Origin: Actinomycetota bacterium
Lineage (GTDB): Bacteria; Actinomycetota; Acidimicrobiia; Acidimicrobiales; VFJN01
Length of the DNA: 48,675 nucleotides
Direction: 5' to 3'
Assembly (NCBI GenBank): GCA_009886035.1
Contig: VFJN01000035.1
Location: 1-48,675, forward strand
The notes under the pieces are model-generated. The model was given only the letters and a program-made list of their open reading frames with translations, did not search any database and had not been told where the DNA came from. Below, one piece after another: positions 1-7,691 of the stretch (positions are counted from its first letter, which is position 1; each line of letters begins with the position of its first letter). The position numbers and the translations under genes are program-made.

Positions 1-216
1 GCCAAGCCAGGATGTAAGAGCGCCGCCAGCGCCACGCTCACCTACGACTACGGCGAGCGCACGGCCTTGGTGGAGGGGCTGCGCACCGAGGCTCATCCGA
101 TGCGCTACGACCTCTGTGGCACTCACGCCTCCGGGCTTCGGGTGCCGCAGGGCTGGGCCCGCCACGATCGCCGCCTGCGCTATCCCGCCGCCCTGTCCCA
201 CGCCGCCGCCTCCTGA
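1..216 (+). CDS. DUF3499 family protein, 3' part
   Basis: The last 71 codons of a gene whose start lies outside the window. The translation begins inside a Pro-Gly-Cys segment and runs through SATLTYDYGERTALV to a DLCGTH motif, ending with TGA at 214-216. This pattern (early Cys, TLTYDY, then Cys-x2-His) fits the small actinobacterial DUF3499 family, which has a zinc-ribbon-like arrangement; its molecular function is unknown. From memory, a DUF3499 gene lies beside manB in mycobacteria, and here too it precedes the sugar-phosphate genes. The family call is fairly secure; the role is not known. Confidence 0.75.
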   Translation, partial: AKPGCKSAASATLTYDYGERTALVEGLRTEAHPMRYDLCGTHASGLRVPQGWARHDRRLRYPAALSHAAAS

Positions 217-241
217 TTCTTCGCGGTATCTCCCACCGGCA

Positions 242-247
242 TAAGTT
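242..247 (+). promoter_or_regulatory. -10-like TAAGTT before the CPBP gene
   Basis: TAAGTT ends 9 nt before the ATG at 257, and no purine-rich ribosome site lies between. It fits TANNNT and would give a leaderless or nearly leaderless transcript. No convincing -35 box. Confidence 0.4.
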
Positions 248-256
248 TTCATTTTC

Positions 257-991
257 ATGACCTCACCCGAGCCGATGGAGCGGCTGGACCCCGCCACGCA
301 GCGATGGGGTCTGCCCGATGTGCTCCTCGGGTGGCTGATGGTCCAGGTGATCGGCCAGGTGGTCGCCGGTGGTGTGCTGATCACGACGGGTCACGCCGGC
401 GACGACATGGCCGATCTTTCCCTCGAGTTGGTAGCGCTCATCCAGGTGGGCCTGGCGTTCGGGTTCTTCATCGTGCCGTACGCCATAACCAAACTGAAGG
501 GCAACGGTCCGGTGGCGGACCTGGGCTTTCGAATCCGCGGGGGCGATCTGTGGCGGGGAGGGATAGCCGGGGTGCTGCTCCAGTGGCCCATCCTGGTCAT
601 CCTCTACTGGCCGATTCTCCGACTTATGGACAAATCGGCCAGCGATCTTTCTGGTCCCGCCCGCTCGCTCGGGGACCGGGTCGATGGCACCGGCGGTGCT
701 GTGTTGTTGATCCTGATCGTCGGCCTGCTGGCCCCGATCTTCGAGGAACTTTTTTTCCGCGGTCTGATGCAGCGGGCCTTTCTCAAACGCGGCTTCCCGC
801 CGTGGGCGGCCATCGGCACGACCGCGTTTGTCTTTGGGGCCACCCATGGGCAGTTGCTCCAGTTGCCCGCCCTTGTTCTCGCCGGAGTGGTATTTGGCTG
901 GTTGGCCTATCGCTCGTCCCGGTTGGGCCCTGCCATTTCCGCCCATGTCGCCTTCAACATGGTGACCGTTGGTGCGCTACTGCTGGGGTGA
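257..991 (+). CDS. CPBP family intramembrane metalloprotease
   Basis: A 244-residue polytopic membrane protein with the three signatures of the Rce1/CPBP (CAAX protease and bacteriocin-processing) family: Glu163-Glu164-x3-Arg168 inside FEELFFRG, a Phe-x3-His motif ending at His197 (FGATHGQ), and His230-x3-Asn234 (HVAFNM) in the last helix. These residues form the intramembrane metal site and catalytic Glu in the family. The region before residue 140 holds several hydrophobic helices. The substrate cannot be told from sequence; in many bacteria such proteins act on peptides or are orphans. The next gene starts 7 nt after the stop, so both are probably co-transcribed. Confidence 0.85.
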   Translation: MTSPEPMERLDPATQRWGLPDVLLGWLMVQVIGQVVAGGVLITTGHAGDDMADLSLELVALIQVGLAFGFFIVPYAITKLKGNGPVADLGFRIRGGDLWRGGIAGVLLQWPILVILYWPILRLMDKSASDLSGPARSLGDRVDGTGGAVLLILIVGLLAPIFEELFFRGLMQRAFLKRGFPPWAAIGTTAFVFGATHGQLLQLPALVLAGVVFGWLAYRSSRLGPAISAHVAFNMVTVGALLLG

Positions 992-997
992 GTTCCA

Positions 998-3700
998 ATG
1001 GCCACCGTGGGGATGGCACGATGGAGCCCGATGACTGAGCACGGGCCCACCAACGACGAGGACCTCAGCCGCCAACCATCCCCTGAGGAGGTGGCGGCGG
1101 CGGAGGATCCTGAGGAACGCGAGCGGCAAGAAAATCGTGGCCTTGTCGTGCGCCGCGTCACGGATTCGCTGGTGGTGGGGATCTGCATCCTCTTCGTATT
1201 CGCGAACCTGCATCCGGAATTGGTGCTCTCCAGTGCCGTGCCGGCCGGCGGGGACATGGGGGCGCACGTGTGGGGCCCGGCGTTTCTTCGCGACTATCTC
1301 CTGCCCGCCGGCCGAATCTCCGGTTGGACCCCGGACTGGTACGCCGGCTTCCCCGCCTATCAGTTCTACATGGTGGTTCCGTCGCTGCTGATCGTGGCCC
1401 TCGATGTGGGGATCTTCGGCGGGTGGGCGATGCTGATCCCCCTCGCCGCCATTGCGGGGGTGGGGGCGGCGGCCTGGCGGGCCGGGCCGGGCTGGCGGCG
1501 CCGGGGCTTGGTGGTCGTGGCGGCGGCGGTGGTGGTGGTGGGGGTCGAGTTGCCCTATGGCACTGCCTTTAAGATGGTCACCATCTTGGGGGTGGTCAGC
1601 TTGCCGGTGGCGGTCTACGCCTTTGGCCGGCTGGCCGATCTGCGCTTTCCCGGTCCGGCGTTGCTCTCGGTGGGTTCGCTGTTCTTCCTCTTCGACCGCA
1701 ACTTCTCGATCTACGGCGGCAACATCGCCTCTACCCTCGCCGGGGAGTTCGCTTTCTCGATCAGCCTTTCGTTGGCGATGCTCTATCTGGGGGTGGTGAT
1801 CCGGGGCGTCCGCACGGGTCGTTACCGGGCGTTGGGGGCATGTCTGTTGGCCCTCACCGGGCTGTGCCACCTCATCCCCGCCTTCTTTGCCCTGGTGGGA
1901 ACCGCCGTCATCGTCACCGTTCCGGTGCTCGGCGATGCGTGGCGGGCCTGCACCGGAGCCCGGGAAGACGGCCGGCTGCCGGGGCGCTTCTGGCGGAACT
2001 CGGTGGCCTTTCGCTGGGTGGCGGCGGTGTTCCCGGTGGCGGGGCTCATCTCGGCGTTTTGGGTGCTGCCGTTTGTGTGGCAAAGGGCCTATGTGAACGA
2101 CATGGGGTGGGAGAAGTTGCCCTACGCCAACGCCGGGAACGGGATGCGCTCGTGGTCGGCGACGTTGTTTACCTTCAGCGGGGAGACGTACTGGAAGTAC
2201 CTGATTCCCCGACCGGGGGTGGCGTCGCTGGACGATCTTCGCTGGGTGCTGGCGTTGGCGGCTCTCGGCCTCGTGCTGTCGATCGCTTTCCGGGTGCGCG
2301 TCGGGCTGATCCTGGCTGCCCTGGCGATGGTGATGGGGGTGGCGTTTGTGGTGCTGCCCGAAGCGCGGCTCTGGAACGCACGGTTGCTGCCGTTCTATTA
2401 CCTGTGTGTGTACCTGCTGGCGGCGGTGGGCCTCACCGAGATCGGCCGCTCCTTGTCGGTGCTCGCCGCTCGCGACCCGCATCGTCCGAGCCCGTTCGGC
2501 AGCGCCGCGTTCGCGCTGGTGTTCTTGTTGTTGGGGCTCGTGTCTCTCAGCCTGCCCTTGCGCTCCTTGCCGGGGGGCTCCACGAAAGCGGATGGTTCCT
2601 ACACCTGGTTGGGCTTGACCAACGCGTCGGGCAAAGACAGTTTCCTCGGCGGTTGGGCTCGCTGGAACTACTCGGGCTACGAGGGCAAGAAGGACTACGG
2701 CGAGTATCGCGATCTCATCACCACGATGGAGCAGGTGGGCCGGGACCACGGCTGCGGCCGGTCGTTCTGGGAGTATGAGAAAGAACTCAACCGTTACGGC
2801 ACCCCGATGGCCCTGATGCTGCTGCCGCATTGGTCTGATGGCTGTATTGGATCAATGGAGGGTCTGTTTTTCGAGGCCTCCGCCACGACCCCGTTTCATT
2901 TCCTGAACCAGGTTGAGTTGTCGGCGGCGCCGAGTGCCGCCCAACGCAATTTGCCCTATGACGGCTTCAATTTCGACGAGGGGGTGCAGCATCTGCAACT
3001 CATGGGGGTGCGGTACTACATGTCCACGTCGGTGCAGGCCACCGAGGCCGCCCGGGCGCATCCCGATCTCACCGAGGTCGCGACGTCGGGGCCCTGGGCG
3101 ATCTTCCTGGTGGCCGACTCGGATCTCGTTGCCCCGATCGTGAATGAGCCGGCGGTGCTTGAGGGGGTTAGCGACCATCAGAAGGACTGGATCTGTGGAT
3201 CGCTTGACGCTCAGGGAACCTGCGCCGGCCCGGCGGTGACGTGGTTCACCCATCCCGATCAGTGGGACGTGATGCTGGCGTCCTCGGGCCCCGCCGAGTG
3301 GCAGCGCCTCGCCGTCGATGGCGGGGGTGCACCCGAAGAGCGGCCGTTGGCGCCGGTAGTGGTCAGTGCCATCACCGCCGGTACGGACACGATCTCCTTC
3401 GACGTCGACACCGTGGGGGTGCCGGTACTCGTGAAGGCGTCGTACTTCCCGAACTGGCGGGTGAGGGGCGGCTCGGGCCCGTACCGGGTGGCGCCGAACC
3501 TCATGGTGGTGGTCCCGTCGTCGTCGCACGTGGAACTGACCTACGGGCGCGAGCCGGTGGAGTACATCGCCTACGCCCTCACGGCCGCGGGGGTGGGTCT
3601 GGCCATCCTGCTGGCCTGTCGGCCGCCGCTCGTGGCGCGGGGTCGCCGGGAAGACGAGCCGCCCTCGGTACCCCCGGCTCATTTCGAGCGCGCCGGATGA
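998..3700 (+). CDS. Large polytopic membrane protein, probable GT-C-like glycosyltransferase or YfhO/PTPS-related
   Basis: A 900-residue protein with an acidic cytoplasmic N-terminus of about 45 residues, then some 12-14 hydrophobic helices up to about residue 510, a large soluble region (about 520-840) with many aromatic residues, and a last helix near 855-875. The first outer loop carries GGDMGAHVWGP, in the position of the acidic loop seen in GT-C and YfhO-like lipid-linked sugar transferases. This architecture resembles actinobacterial proteins annotated as 6-pyruvoyl-tetrahydropterin-synthase-related membrane proteins. A role in moving a lipid-linked sugar to an envelope glycan is inferred from the next gene and the sugar-phosphate genes beyond it. 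The start may instead be the ATG at 1031; neither has a clear ribosome site. Confidence 0.65.
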   Translation: MATVGMARWSPMTEHGPTNDEDLSRQPSPEEVAAAEDPEERERQENRGLVVRRVTDSLVVGICILFVFANLHPELVLSSAVPAGGDMGAHVWGPAFLRDYLLPAGRISGWTPDWYAGFPAYQFYMVVPSLLIVALDVGIFGGWAMLIPLAAIAGVGAAAWRAGPGWRRRGLVVVAAAVVVVGVELPYGTAFKMVTILGVVSLPVAVYAFGRLADLRFPGPALLSVGSLFFLFDRNFSIYGGNIASTLAGEFAFSISLSLAMLYLGVVIRGVRTGRYRALGACLLALTGLCHLIPAFFALVGTAVIVTVPVLGDAWRACTGAREDGRLPGRFWRNSVAFRWVAAVFPVAGLISAFWVLPFVWQRAYVNDMGWEKLPYANAGNGMRSWSATLFTFSGETYWKYLIPRPGVASLDDLRWVLALAALGLVLSIAFRVRVGLILAALAMVMGVAFVVLPEARLWNARLLPFYYLCVYLLAAVGLTEIGRSLSVLAARDPHRPSPFGSAAFALVFLLLGLVSLSLPLRSLPGGSTKADGSYTWLGLTNASGKDSFLGGWARWNYSGYEGKKDYGEYRDLITTMEQVGRDHGCGRSFWEYEKELNRYGTPMALMLLPHWSDGCIGSMEGLFFEASATTPFHFLNQVELSAAPSAAQRNLPYDGFNFDEGVQHLQLMGVRYYMSTSVQATEAARAHPDLTEVATSGPWAIFLVADSDLVAPIVNEPAVLEGVSDHQKDWICGSLDAQGTCAGPAVTWFTHPDQWDVMLASSGPAEWQRLAVDGGGAPEERPLAPVVVSAITAGTDTISFDVDTVGVPVLVKASYFPNWRVRGGSGPYRVAPNLMVVVPSSSHVELTYGREPVEYIAYALTAAGVGLAILLACRPPLVARGRREDEPPSVPPAHFERAG

Positions 3701-3707
3701 GCCAACC

Positions 3708-4892
3708 ATGACCGGGCAGTGGCGGCGCCTTCTGCTCGTGGCCGTGGTCCCCACGCTGGTGGACATCGGCTTGTTGGTGGTTCTCCGCCAACACTTTGGC
3801 TGGGTTCTCGTGCTGGCCAACGCCACCGCCATCGCGGTGGCCTCGGTGCTCTCCTACTTCGTGCATGCGTCGGTGACCTTTCGGTCTGATCCCTACGTGC
3901 GGTGGGTGCGGTTCCCGGCCGCCTTCGTGGTGGTGGCGTTGCTGGCGGGCGCCCTGGATGTGGTGGTTCTGCGGTCGCTGTTCGCGGCCCACGGCTTTGA
4001 GAGCACCGGTGCTCTGGTGGCCGCCAAGCTCGCATCACTCTCGGCGGCCGCCGCGCTGCGTCTGCTTCTCTATCGGGCGGTGCTCATCGGCGCGGTTCGG
4101 CGAGCGCTCCACGAACAGGTGCCCCGGCCCCCGGCCCCGGGGCTGCTGCGGGCGACGGTCATCGTGCCGGCCCTCGGGGAAGCGGATCGCATCGGGGGCA
4201 CCATCGGTGCCATCCGTGATGCCTTGGCTCCGATCGCCGCCGACGGCGGCTTGGAAATCATCGTGGTCGACGATGGTTCCAGCGACGGCACCGCCGATGC
4301 CGCCTTGATCGGCGGGGCCGATCAAGTGGTGGTGCTGCCGGAAAATAGCGGGAAAGGGGCCGCCATTCGTGCGGGTGTGGCGGCGGCGCGGGGCCGATCA
4401 GTCGCCTTCACCGACGCGGATCTGGCCTACTCGCCGGATCAACTGGGCAACGTGCTGCGGGCGGTGGAGGCCGGTTGGGACGTGGCGGTGGGTAGCCGCC
4501 GACACCCCGACACAGTGGCCACCGACGGTGCCGGCTGGTTGCGGGGGGTGGGGAGCAGGGCGGTGAATGTGCTGGCCATGGGAGTGCTGCTGAGCCATCC
4601 CCACGACACGCAGTGTGGCCTCAAAGCCTTTCGCTCGGATGTAGCCAAGGCAATCTTCTCGCTCGCCCGAGTCGACCGCTTCGCCTTCGACATCGAGGTG
4701 CTCCATCTGGTGGAGCGGCACCGCTTCTCACTCATCGAAGTGCCGGTACACCTCGAGAGCGCGGAGCGCTCCACCGTGCGGCTCGTCCGGGACACTGCCC
4801 GGGTCATTCGGGATATCTGGCGCATTCGCTACTGGTCGGTCTCGGGTGTCTACGAGCTTCCACCGGCGGTTCTGGAGTCCTTCGTCGCCTAA
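3708..4892 (+). CDS. GtrA-like flippase domain fused to family 2 glycosyltransferase
   Basis: A 394-residue two-domain protein. Residues 1-125 hold four hydrophobic segments typical of GtrA, proposed to flip lipid-linked sugars. Residues 148-390 are a GT-A, family 2 transferase with a VIVPALGE start, the nucleotide-sugar motif VDDGSSDGT (Asp188-Asp189), the metal-binding Asp-Ala-Asp at 236-238 and QCGLKAFR, all typical of polyprenyl/dolichyl-phosphate glucose or mannose synthases. The protein would make and translocate a polyprenyl-phosphate sugar, presumably for the upstream membrane protein. When the two functions are fused, GtrA is more usual after the transferase; here it comes first. The gene starts 7 nt after the preceding stop. 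Confidence 0.85.
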   Translation: MTGQWRRLLLVAVVPTLVDIGLLVVLRQHFGWVLVLANATAIAVASVLSYFVHASVTFRSDPYVRWVRFPAAFVVVALLAGALDVVVLRSLFAAHGFESTGALVAAKLASLSAAAALRLLLYRAVLIGAVRRALHEQVPRPPAPGLLRATVIVPALGEADRIGGTIGAIRDALAPIAADGGLEIIVVDDGSSDGTADAALIGGADQVVVLPENSGKGAAIRAGVAAARGRSVAFTDADLAYSPDQLGNVLRAVEAGWDVAVGSRRHPDTVATDGAGWLRGVGSRAVNVLAMGVLLSHPHDTQCGLKAFRSDVAKAIFSLARVDRFAFDIEVLHLVERHRFSLIEVPVHLESAERSTVRLVRDTARVIRDIWRIRYWSVSGVYELPPAVLESFVA

Positions 4893-4902
4893 CGGTCCCC
4901 GG

Positions 4903-4908
4903 TAGGCT
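4903..4908 (+). promoter_or_regulatory. -10-like TAGGCT before manB
   Basis: TAGGCT lies 9 nt upstream of the ATG at 4918, with no Shine-Dalgarno sequence in between. This suggests an internal, leaderless promoter for manB. Confidence 0.45.
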
Positions 4909-4917
4909 GCAGGCTTC

Positions 4918-6267
4918 ATGCCTGATCTCGATGCCATCTTCAAGGCCTACGACATTCGGGGCATCACCCCCGATCAACTTGACCCGGCCTTGGCTCAAGC
5001 GATCGGTGGCGCCTTCGCCCGCTTCGTGGGCGGCCGACCCGGCGGGGCTCGCATGGTCATCATCGGCCGCGACATGCGGGATTCCGGGGTCGCCCTGGCG
5101 GCCGCCTTTGCCCATGGCGTGCAGGAACAGGGCCTGGACATCGTGGATGTGGGCCTGGCCTCCACCGACCTCGTCTATTTCGCGTCGGGCTCGCTCGATG
5201 CGCCGGCGGTGATGTTCACGGCATCACATAATCCAGCCCAGTACAACGGCATGAAGATGTGTTTGGCCGGCGCCGCCCCTATTGGCGAAGACAGCGGCCT
5301 GCAGGACATCAAGGGGCTGGTGGAGGCGGGGGTACCGCCGGCCGCCGGCCCCCGGGGTGGGTACCGGTCGCTCGACCTGCTCGGGGCCTTCGCCGATCAT
5401 GTGCGGTCCTTCGTGGATACGACGGCGTTACGGCCCCTCAAGATCGTGGCCGACACCGCCAACGGCATGGGGGGCCTCGTGGTGCCGGCGGTGTTCGCGG
5501 GCCTCCCCATGGACCTGGAGATCATTTACGGCGAACTCGATGGCCGCTTTCCCAACCATCCCGCCGATCCCATCCAGCCCGAAAACCTGCGCGACCTTCA
5601 GGCCCGGGTACTAGAGGTGGGCGCCGATGTAGGGCTGGCTTTTGATGGCGACGCCGACCGGGTGTTCCTGGTAGATGATCAGGGCTGCGCCCTGTCTGGT
5701 TCTCTCACCACCGCCATCGTGGCGGCCGGTGTCCTTGAGAAGAATCCCGGTGCCACGATCCTGCATAACTGCATCTGCTCGAAGGCGGTGGCCGAGGTGG
5801 TCCGTGAGCGGGGCGGCATCCCGGTGCGCACCCGGGTGGGGCACAGCTTTATCAAGTCGGTGATGGCCGAGACGGGCGCGGCCTTCGGGGGCGAGCACTC
5901 GGCGCACTATTACTTCCGGGACAACTACCGGGCCGATTCGGGTTGCATCGCGGCGTTGGTTGTGCTCGAGCAACTCGCGCAGGCGGGCGTTCCCCTTTCG
6001 GAGTTGCGTAAACCATTCGACCGCTACGCCGCCTCCGGCGAGATCAATACGGTGGTGGCCGATGTCCACGCCGTCATCGCCCGCGTCGCCGCCCACTATC
6101 CCGTCGATCACCAAGACCACCTCGACGGCCTCACCGTGGATCAGGGTTCTTGGTGGTTCAACCTGCGCCCGTCGAACACCGAGCCACTCCTCCGACTCAA
6201 CCTTGAGGCGCCCGACGAGGCATCCTGTTCGGTGCGGGTGTCCGAAGTATTGGCCCTGTTCGACTGA
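4918..6267 (+). CDS. manB: Phosphomannomutase/phosphoglucomutase
   Basis: A 449-residue alpha-D-phosphohexomutase, full length for the family. It interconverts mannose (or glucose) 6- and 1-phosphate, supplying precursor for GDP-mannose or UDP-glucose. The phosphoserine loop TASHNPAQYNG (Ser103), the magnesium loop DGDADR from residue 243, the sugar-binding GEHSAHYYFRD and the C-terminal phosphate-binding RPSNTEP are all intact, in order across the four domains. It lies between the glycan transferase genes and a SIS-type isomerase, which fits supply of activated sugars to the envelope. Mannose versus glucose preference cannot be read from the motifs. Confidence 0.93.
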   Translation: MPDLDAIFKAYDIRGITPDQLDPALAQAIGGAFARFVGGRPGGARMVIIGRDMRDSGVALAAAFAHGVQEQGLDIVDVGLASTDLVYFASGSLDAPAVMFTASHNPAQYNGMKMCLAGAAPIGEDSGLQDIKGLVEAGVPPAAGPRGGYRSLDLLGAFADHVRSFVDTTALRPLKIVADTANGMGGLVVPAVFAGLPMDLEIIYGELDGRFPNHPADPIQPENLRDLQARVLEVGADVGLAFDGDADRVFLVDDQGCALSGSLTTAIVAAGVLEKNPGATILHNCICSKAVAEVVRERGGIPVRTRVGHSFIKSVMAETGAAFGGEHSAHYYFRDNYRADSGCIAALVVLEQLAQAGVPLSELRKPFDRYAASGEINTVVADVHAVIARVAAHYPVDHQDHLDGLTVDQGSWWFNLRPSNTEPLLRLNLEAPDEASCSVRVSEVLALFD

Positions 6268-6302
6268 CCGCCCCCGCCTAGCCCCATCCAAGGAGATCCA
6301 TC

Positions 6303-6539
6303 ATGGCCCTCGACCCCCAACTACTCGAGATCCTCGCCTGCCCCGACGACAAGGGCCCGTTGCTCTATTTCAGCGACGAAGACTCCCTCTACAACCCTCG
6401 GCTTCAGCGGAGGTACGCCATCAAAGACGACATCCCCATCATGTTGGTGGACGAAGCGGAAACGGTGGTCGAGGCGGAGCACGATCGGCTGCTCGCTAAA
6501 GCGGAGGCCCAAGACATCCGGCCCACCTTCGAGGTCTAG
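6303..6539 (+). CDS. Trm112 family protein
   Basis: A 78-residue protein starting MALDPQLLEILACPDDKGPL, the typical opening of bacterial Trm112/UPF0434 proteins, followed by NPRLQRRYAIKDDIPIML. Trm112 proteins are small activators of methyltransferases in eukaryotes and archaea; the bacterial role is less clear. Only one of the zinc Cys positions is present (Cys13), so the zinc site is probably lost. The ribosome site AAGGAG lies 7 nt before the ATG. The gene is 35 nt after manB and 6 nt before the isomerase, so it is probably in the same operon. Confidence 0.88.
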   Translation: MALDPQLLEILACPDDKGPLLYFSDEDSLYNPRLQRRYAIKDDIPIMLVDEAETVVEAEHDRLLAKAEAQDIRPTFEV

Positions 6540-6545
6540 GTCCTG

Positions 6546-7577
6546 ATGAGCGGCGATCTTCTCGATTCCGTCGGCATGTTCGACTTGGCGGCGGCTCTGC
6601 CCGATCAGGTGGCTGATGCTGCCGAGTTGGGGCTGGAGGTCGCTGGCCTCCCGGGCCAGGAAGGAATCGGGAACGTGGTGGTGCTCGGGATGGGGGGCAG
6701 TGGTATCGCCGGGGATGTGCTCAAAGCCATCGCCGGCCCGTTTCTGTCCGTGCCCGTCACGGTGGTCAAGGGGCATGAGATCCCGGCCTTCGTCGGGCCA
6801 GACACGTTGTGCTTCGCCATTTCCTACTCGGGGGCCACCGAGGAAACCCTCGCTACCGCCGGCGCCGCCGCCGCCGCTGGTGCCCGCATGGTGGTGCTGT
6901 CCCACGGCGGTCCTCTGGCCGCCCTCGCCGCCGAATGGGGTGCGCCCGCCATTTCCCTGCCCGACATACCCATGCCCCGCGCCGGGATCGGGGCGGTGAG
7001 CATCCCGCCGCTGGTGGTCTTGGAACGGATGGGGTTGTTCCCGGGGGCCACGCAGCAGGTGGCCGATGCCGTCACCCAACTTGTTCGCCGCCGCGACGAG
7101 CTGATTACCGATGGGGGCCCGGCGCAGCAGCTCGCCCGGGAGATCGGCCGCACCATCCCGGTGGCCTACGGCGGCGATGCGGTGGGGGCCGTGGCGGCCT
7201 ATCGCTTCAAGTGCCAGGTGAACGAGAACGCCAAGGCGCCGGCGTTCGCCGCCAGTCTCCCGGAGATGTGCCACAACGAGATTTGCGGGTGGGGCCAGCA
7301 CGGTGATGTCACGCGCCAGATCATGACGGTTGTGCGGTTCCGCCACGATTTCGAGCATCCGCAGGTGGCCCGACGCTTCGACCTCACCTTCGACATCATC
7401 GATGAGGTCGTGCACGCCGTCGTAGACATCAACGCACGGGGGGAGGGGGCACTGGCCCAGTTGTTCGATCTCGTCATCCAAGCCGACTTTGTCAGCCTGC
7501 ACATGGCCGCCGCCGCCGGGGTAGATCCGGGCCCCATCCCGGTGTTAGCCGACCTGAAAGCGGCACTTGCCCCCTGA
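6546..7577 (+). CDS. Bifunctional phosphoglucose/phosphomannose isomerase, SIS domains
   Basis: A 343-residue protein with two SIS sugar-isomerase domains. The first contains GMGGSGIAGDVLKAI and SYSGATEETL, the phosphosugar-binding Ser/Thr pattern. The C-terminal part (NENAKAPAFAASLPEMCHNEICGW) carries the conserved Asn-Glu-Asn and Pro-Glu-x2-His-Asn-Glu segments of the bifunctional PGI/PMI family. It would interconvert fructose-6-phosphate with glucose-6- and mannose-6-phosphate, feeding manB two genes upstream. It starts 6 nt after the Trm112-like gene. Whether both activities exist cannot be told. Confidence 0.88.
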   Translation: MSGDLLDSVGMFDLAAALPDQVADAAELGLEVAGLPGQEGIGNVVVLGMGGSGIAGDVLKAIAGPFLSVPVTVVKGHEIPAFVGPDTLCFAISYSGATEETLATAGAAAAAGARMVVLSHGGPLAALAAEWGAPAISLPDIPMPRAGIGAVSIPPLVVLERMGLFPGATQQVADAVTQLVRRRDELITDGGPAQQLAREIGRTIPVAYGGDAVGAVAAYRFKCQVNENAKAPAFAASLPEMCHNEICGWGQHGDVTRQIMTVVRFRHDFEHPQVARRFDLTFDIIDEVVHAVVDINARGEGALAQLFDLVIQADFVSLHMAAAAGVDPGPIPVLADLKAALAP

Positions 7578-7581
7578 CCGC

Positions 7582-7587
7582 TACTAT
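7582..7587 (+). promoter_or_regulatory. -10-like TACTAT before the ahcY leader
   Basis: TACTAT begins 5 nt after the isomerase stop. If it is a -10 box, transcription would start near 7594 and give a leader of about 98 nt ahead of ahcY. No clear -35 box; inferred. Confidence 0.35.
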
Positions 7588-7593
7588 CATCTC

Positions 7594-7691
7594 CGGTCGG
7601 GCTGATCAGGGTGCTGCTTGTTGGCAGCCAGCCCCTCATCGCATAACCACAACTACGCGGCGCGCTCTGGGCGTGTCCGCCGGAGGAACCA
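7594..7691 (+). promoter_or_regulatory. Structured 5' leader of ahcY, possible cis-regulatory RNA
   Basis: The leader can fold into a long hairpin: GGGCTG (7599-7604) pairs with CAGCCC (7629-7634), and directly stacked inside it GCTGC (7613-7617) pairs with GCAGC (7624-7628), with an 8-nt bulge on the 5' side and a 6-nt loop. A second, weaker stem (GCGCGC with GCGTGT, near 7660-7676) lies just before the ribosome site GGAGG (7682-7686). The conserved core of the known SAH riboswitch (a GAGGAGCG-like segment) is not seen, nor a SAM-I/IV core. Regulation is inferred from position and structure only. Confidence 0.35.

Noticed and set aside
1470-1550. GGT/GGC-rich simple repeat in the large membrane gene
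   Set aside because: It encodes a Val/Ala-rich membrane helix using GTG and GCG codons; this is ordinary for high-GC membrane proteins.
977-2830. A 617-codon open frame on the minus strand opposite the large membrane protein
   Set aside because: Its translation is full of Arg, Gln, His and Pro, as expected from the antisense of GC-rich coding DNA, while the plus-strand frame has clear membrane helices.
7594-7691. Known SAH or SAM riboswitch in the ahcY leader
   Set aside because: I could not find the conserved core segments; only generic hairpins are visible, so it is reported as an unknown leader.
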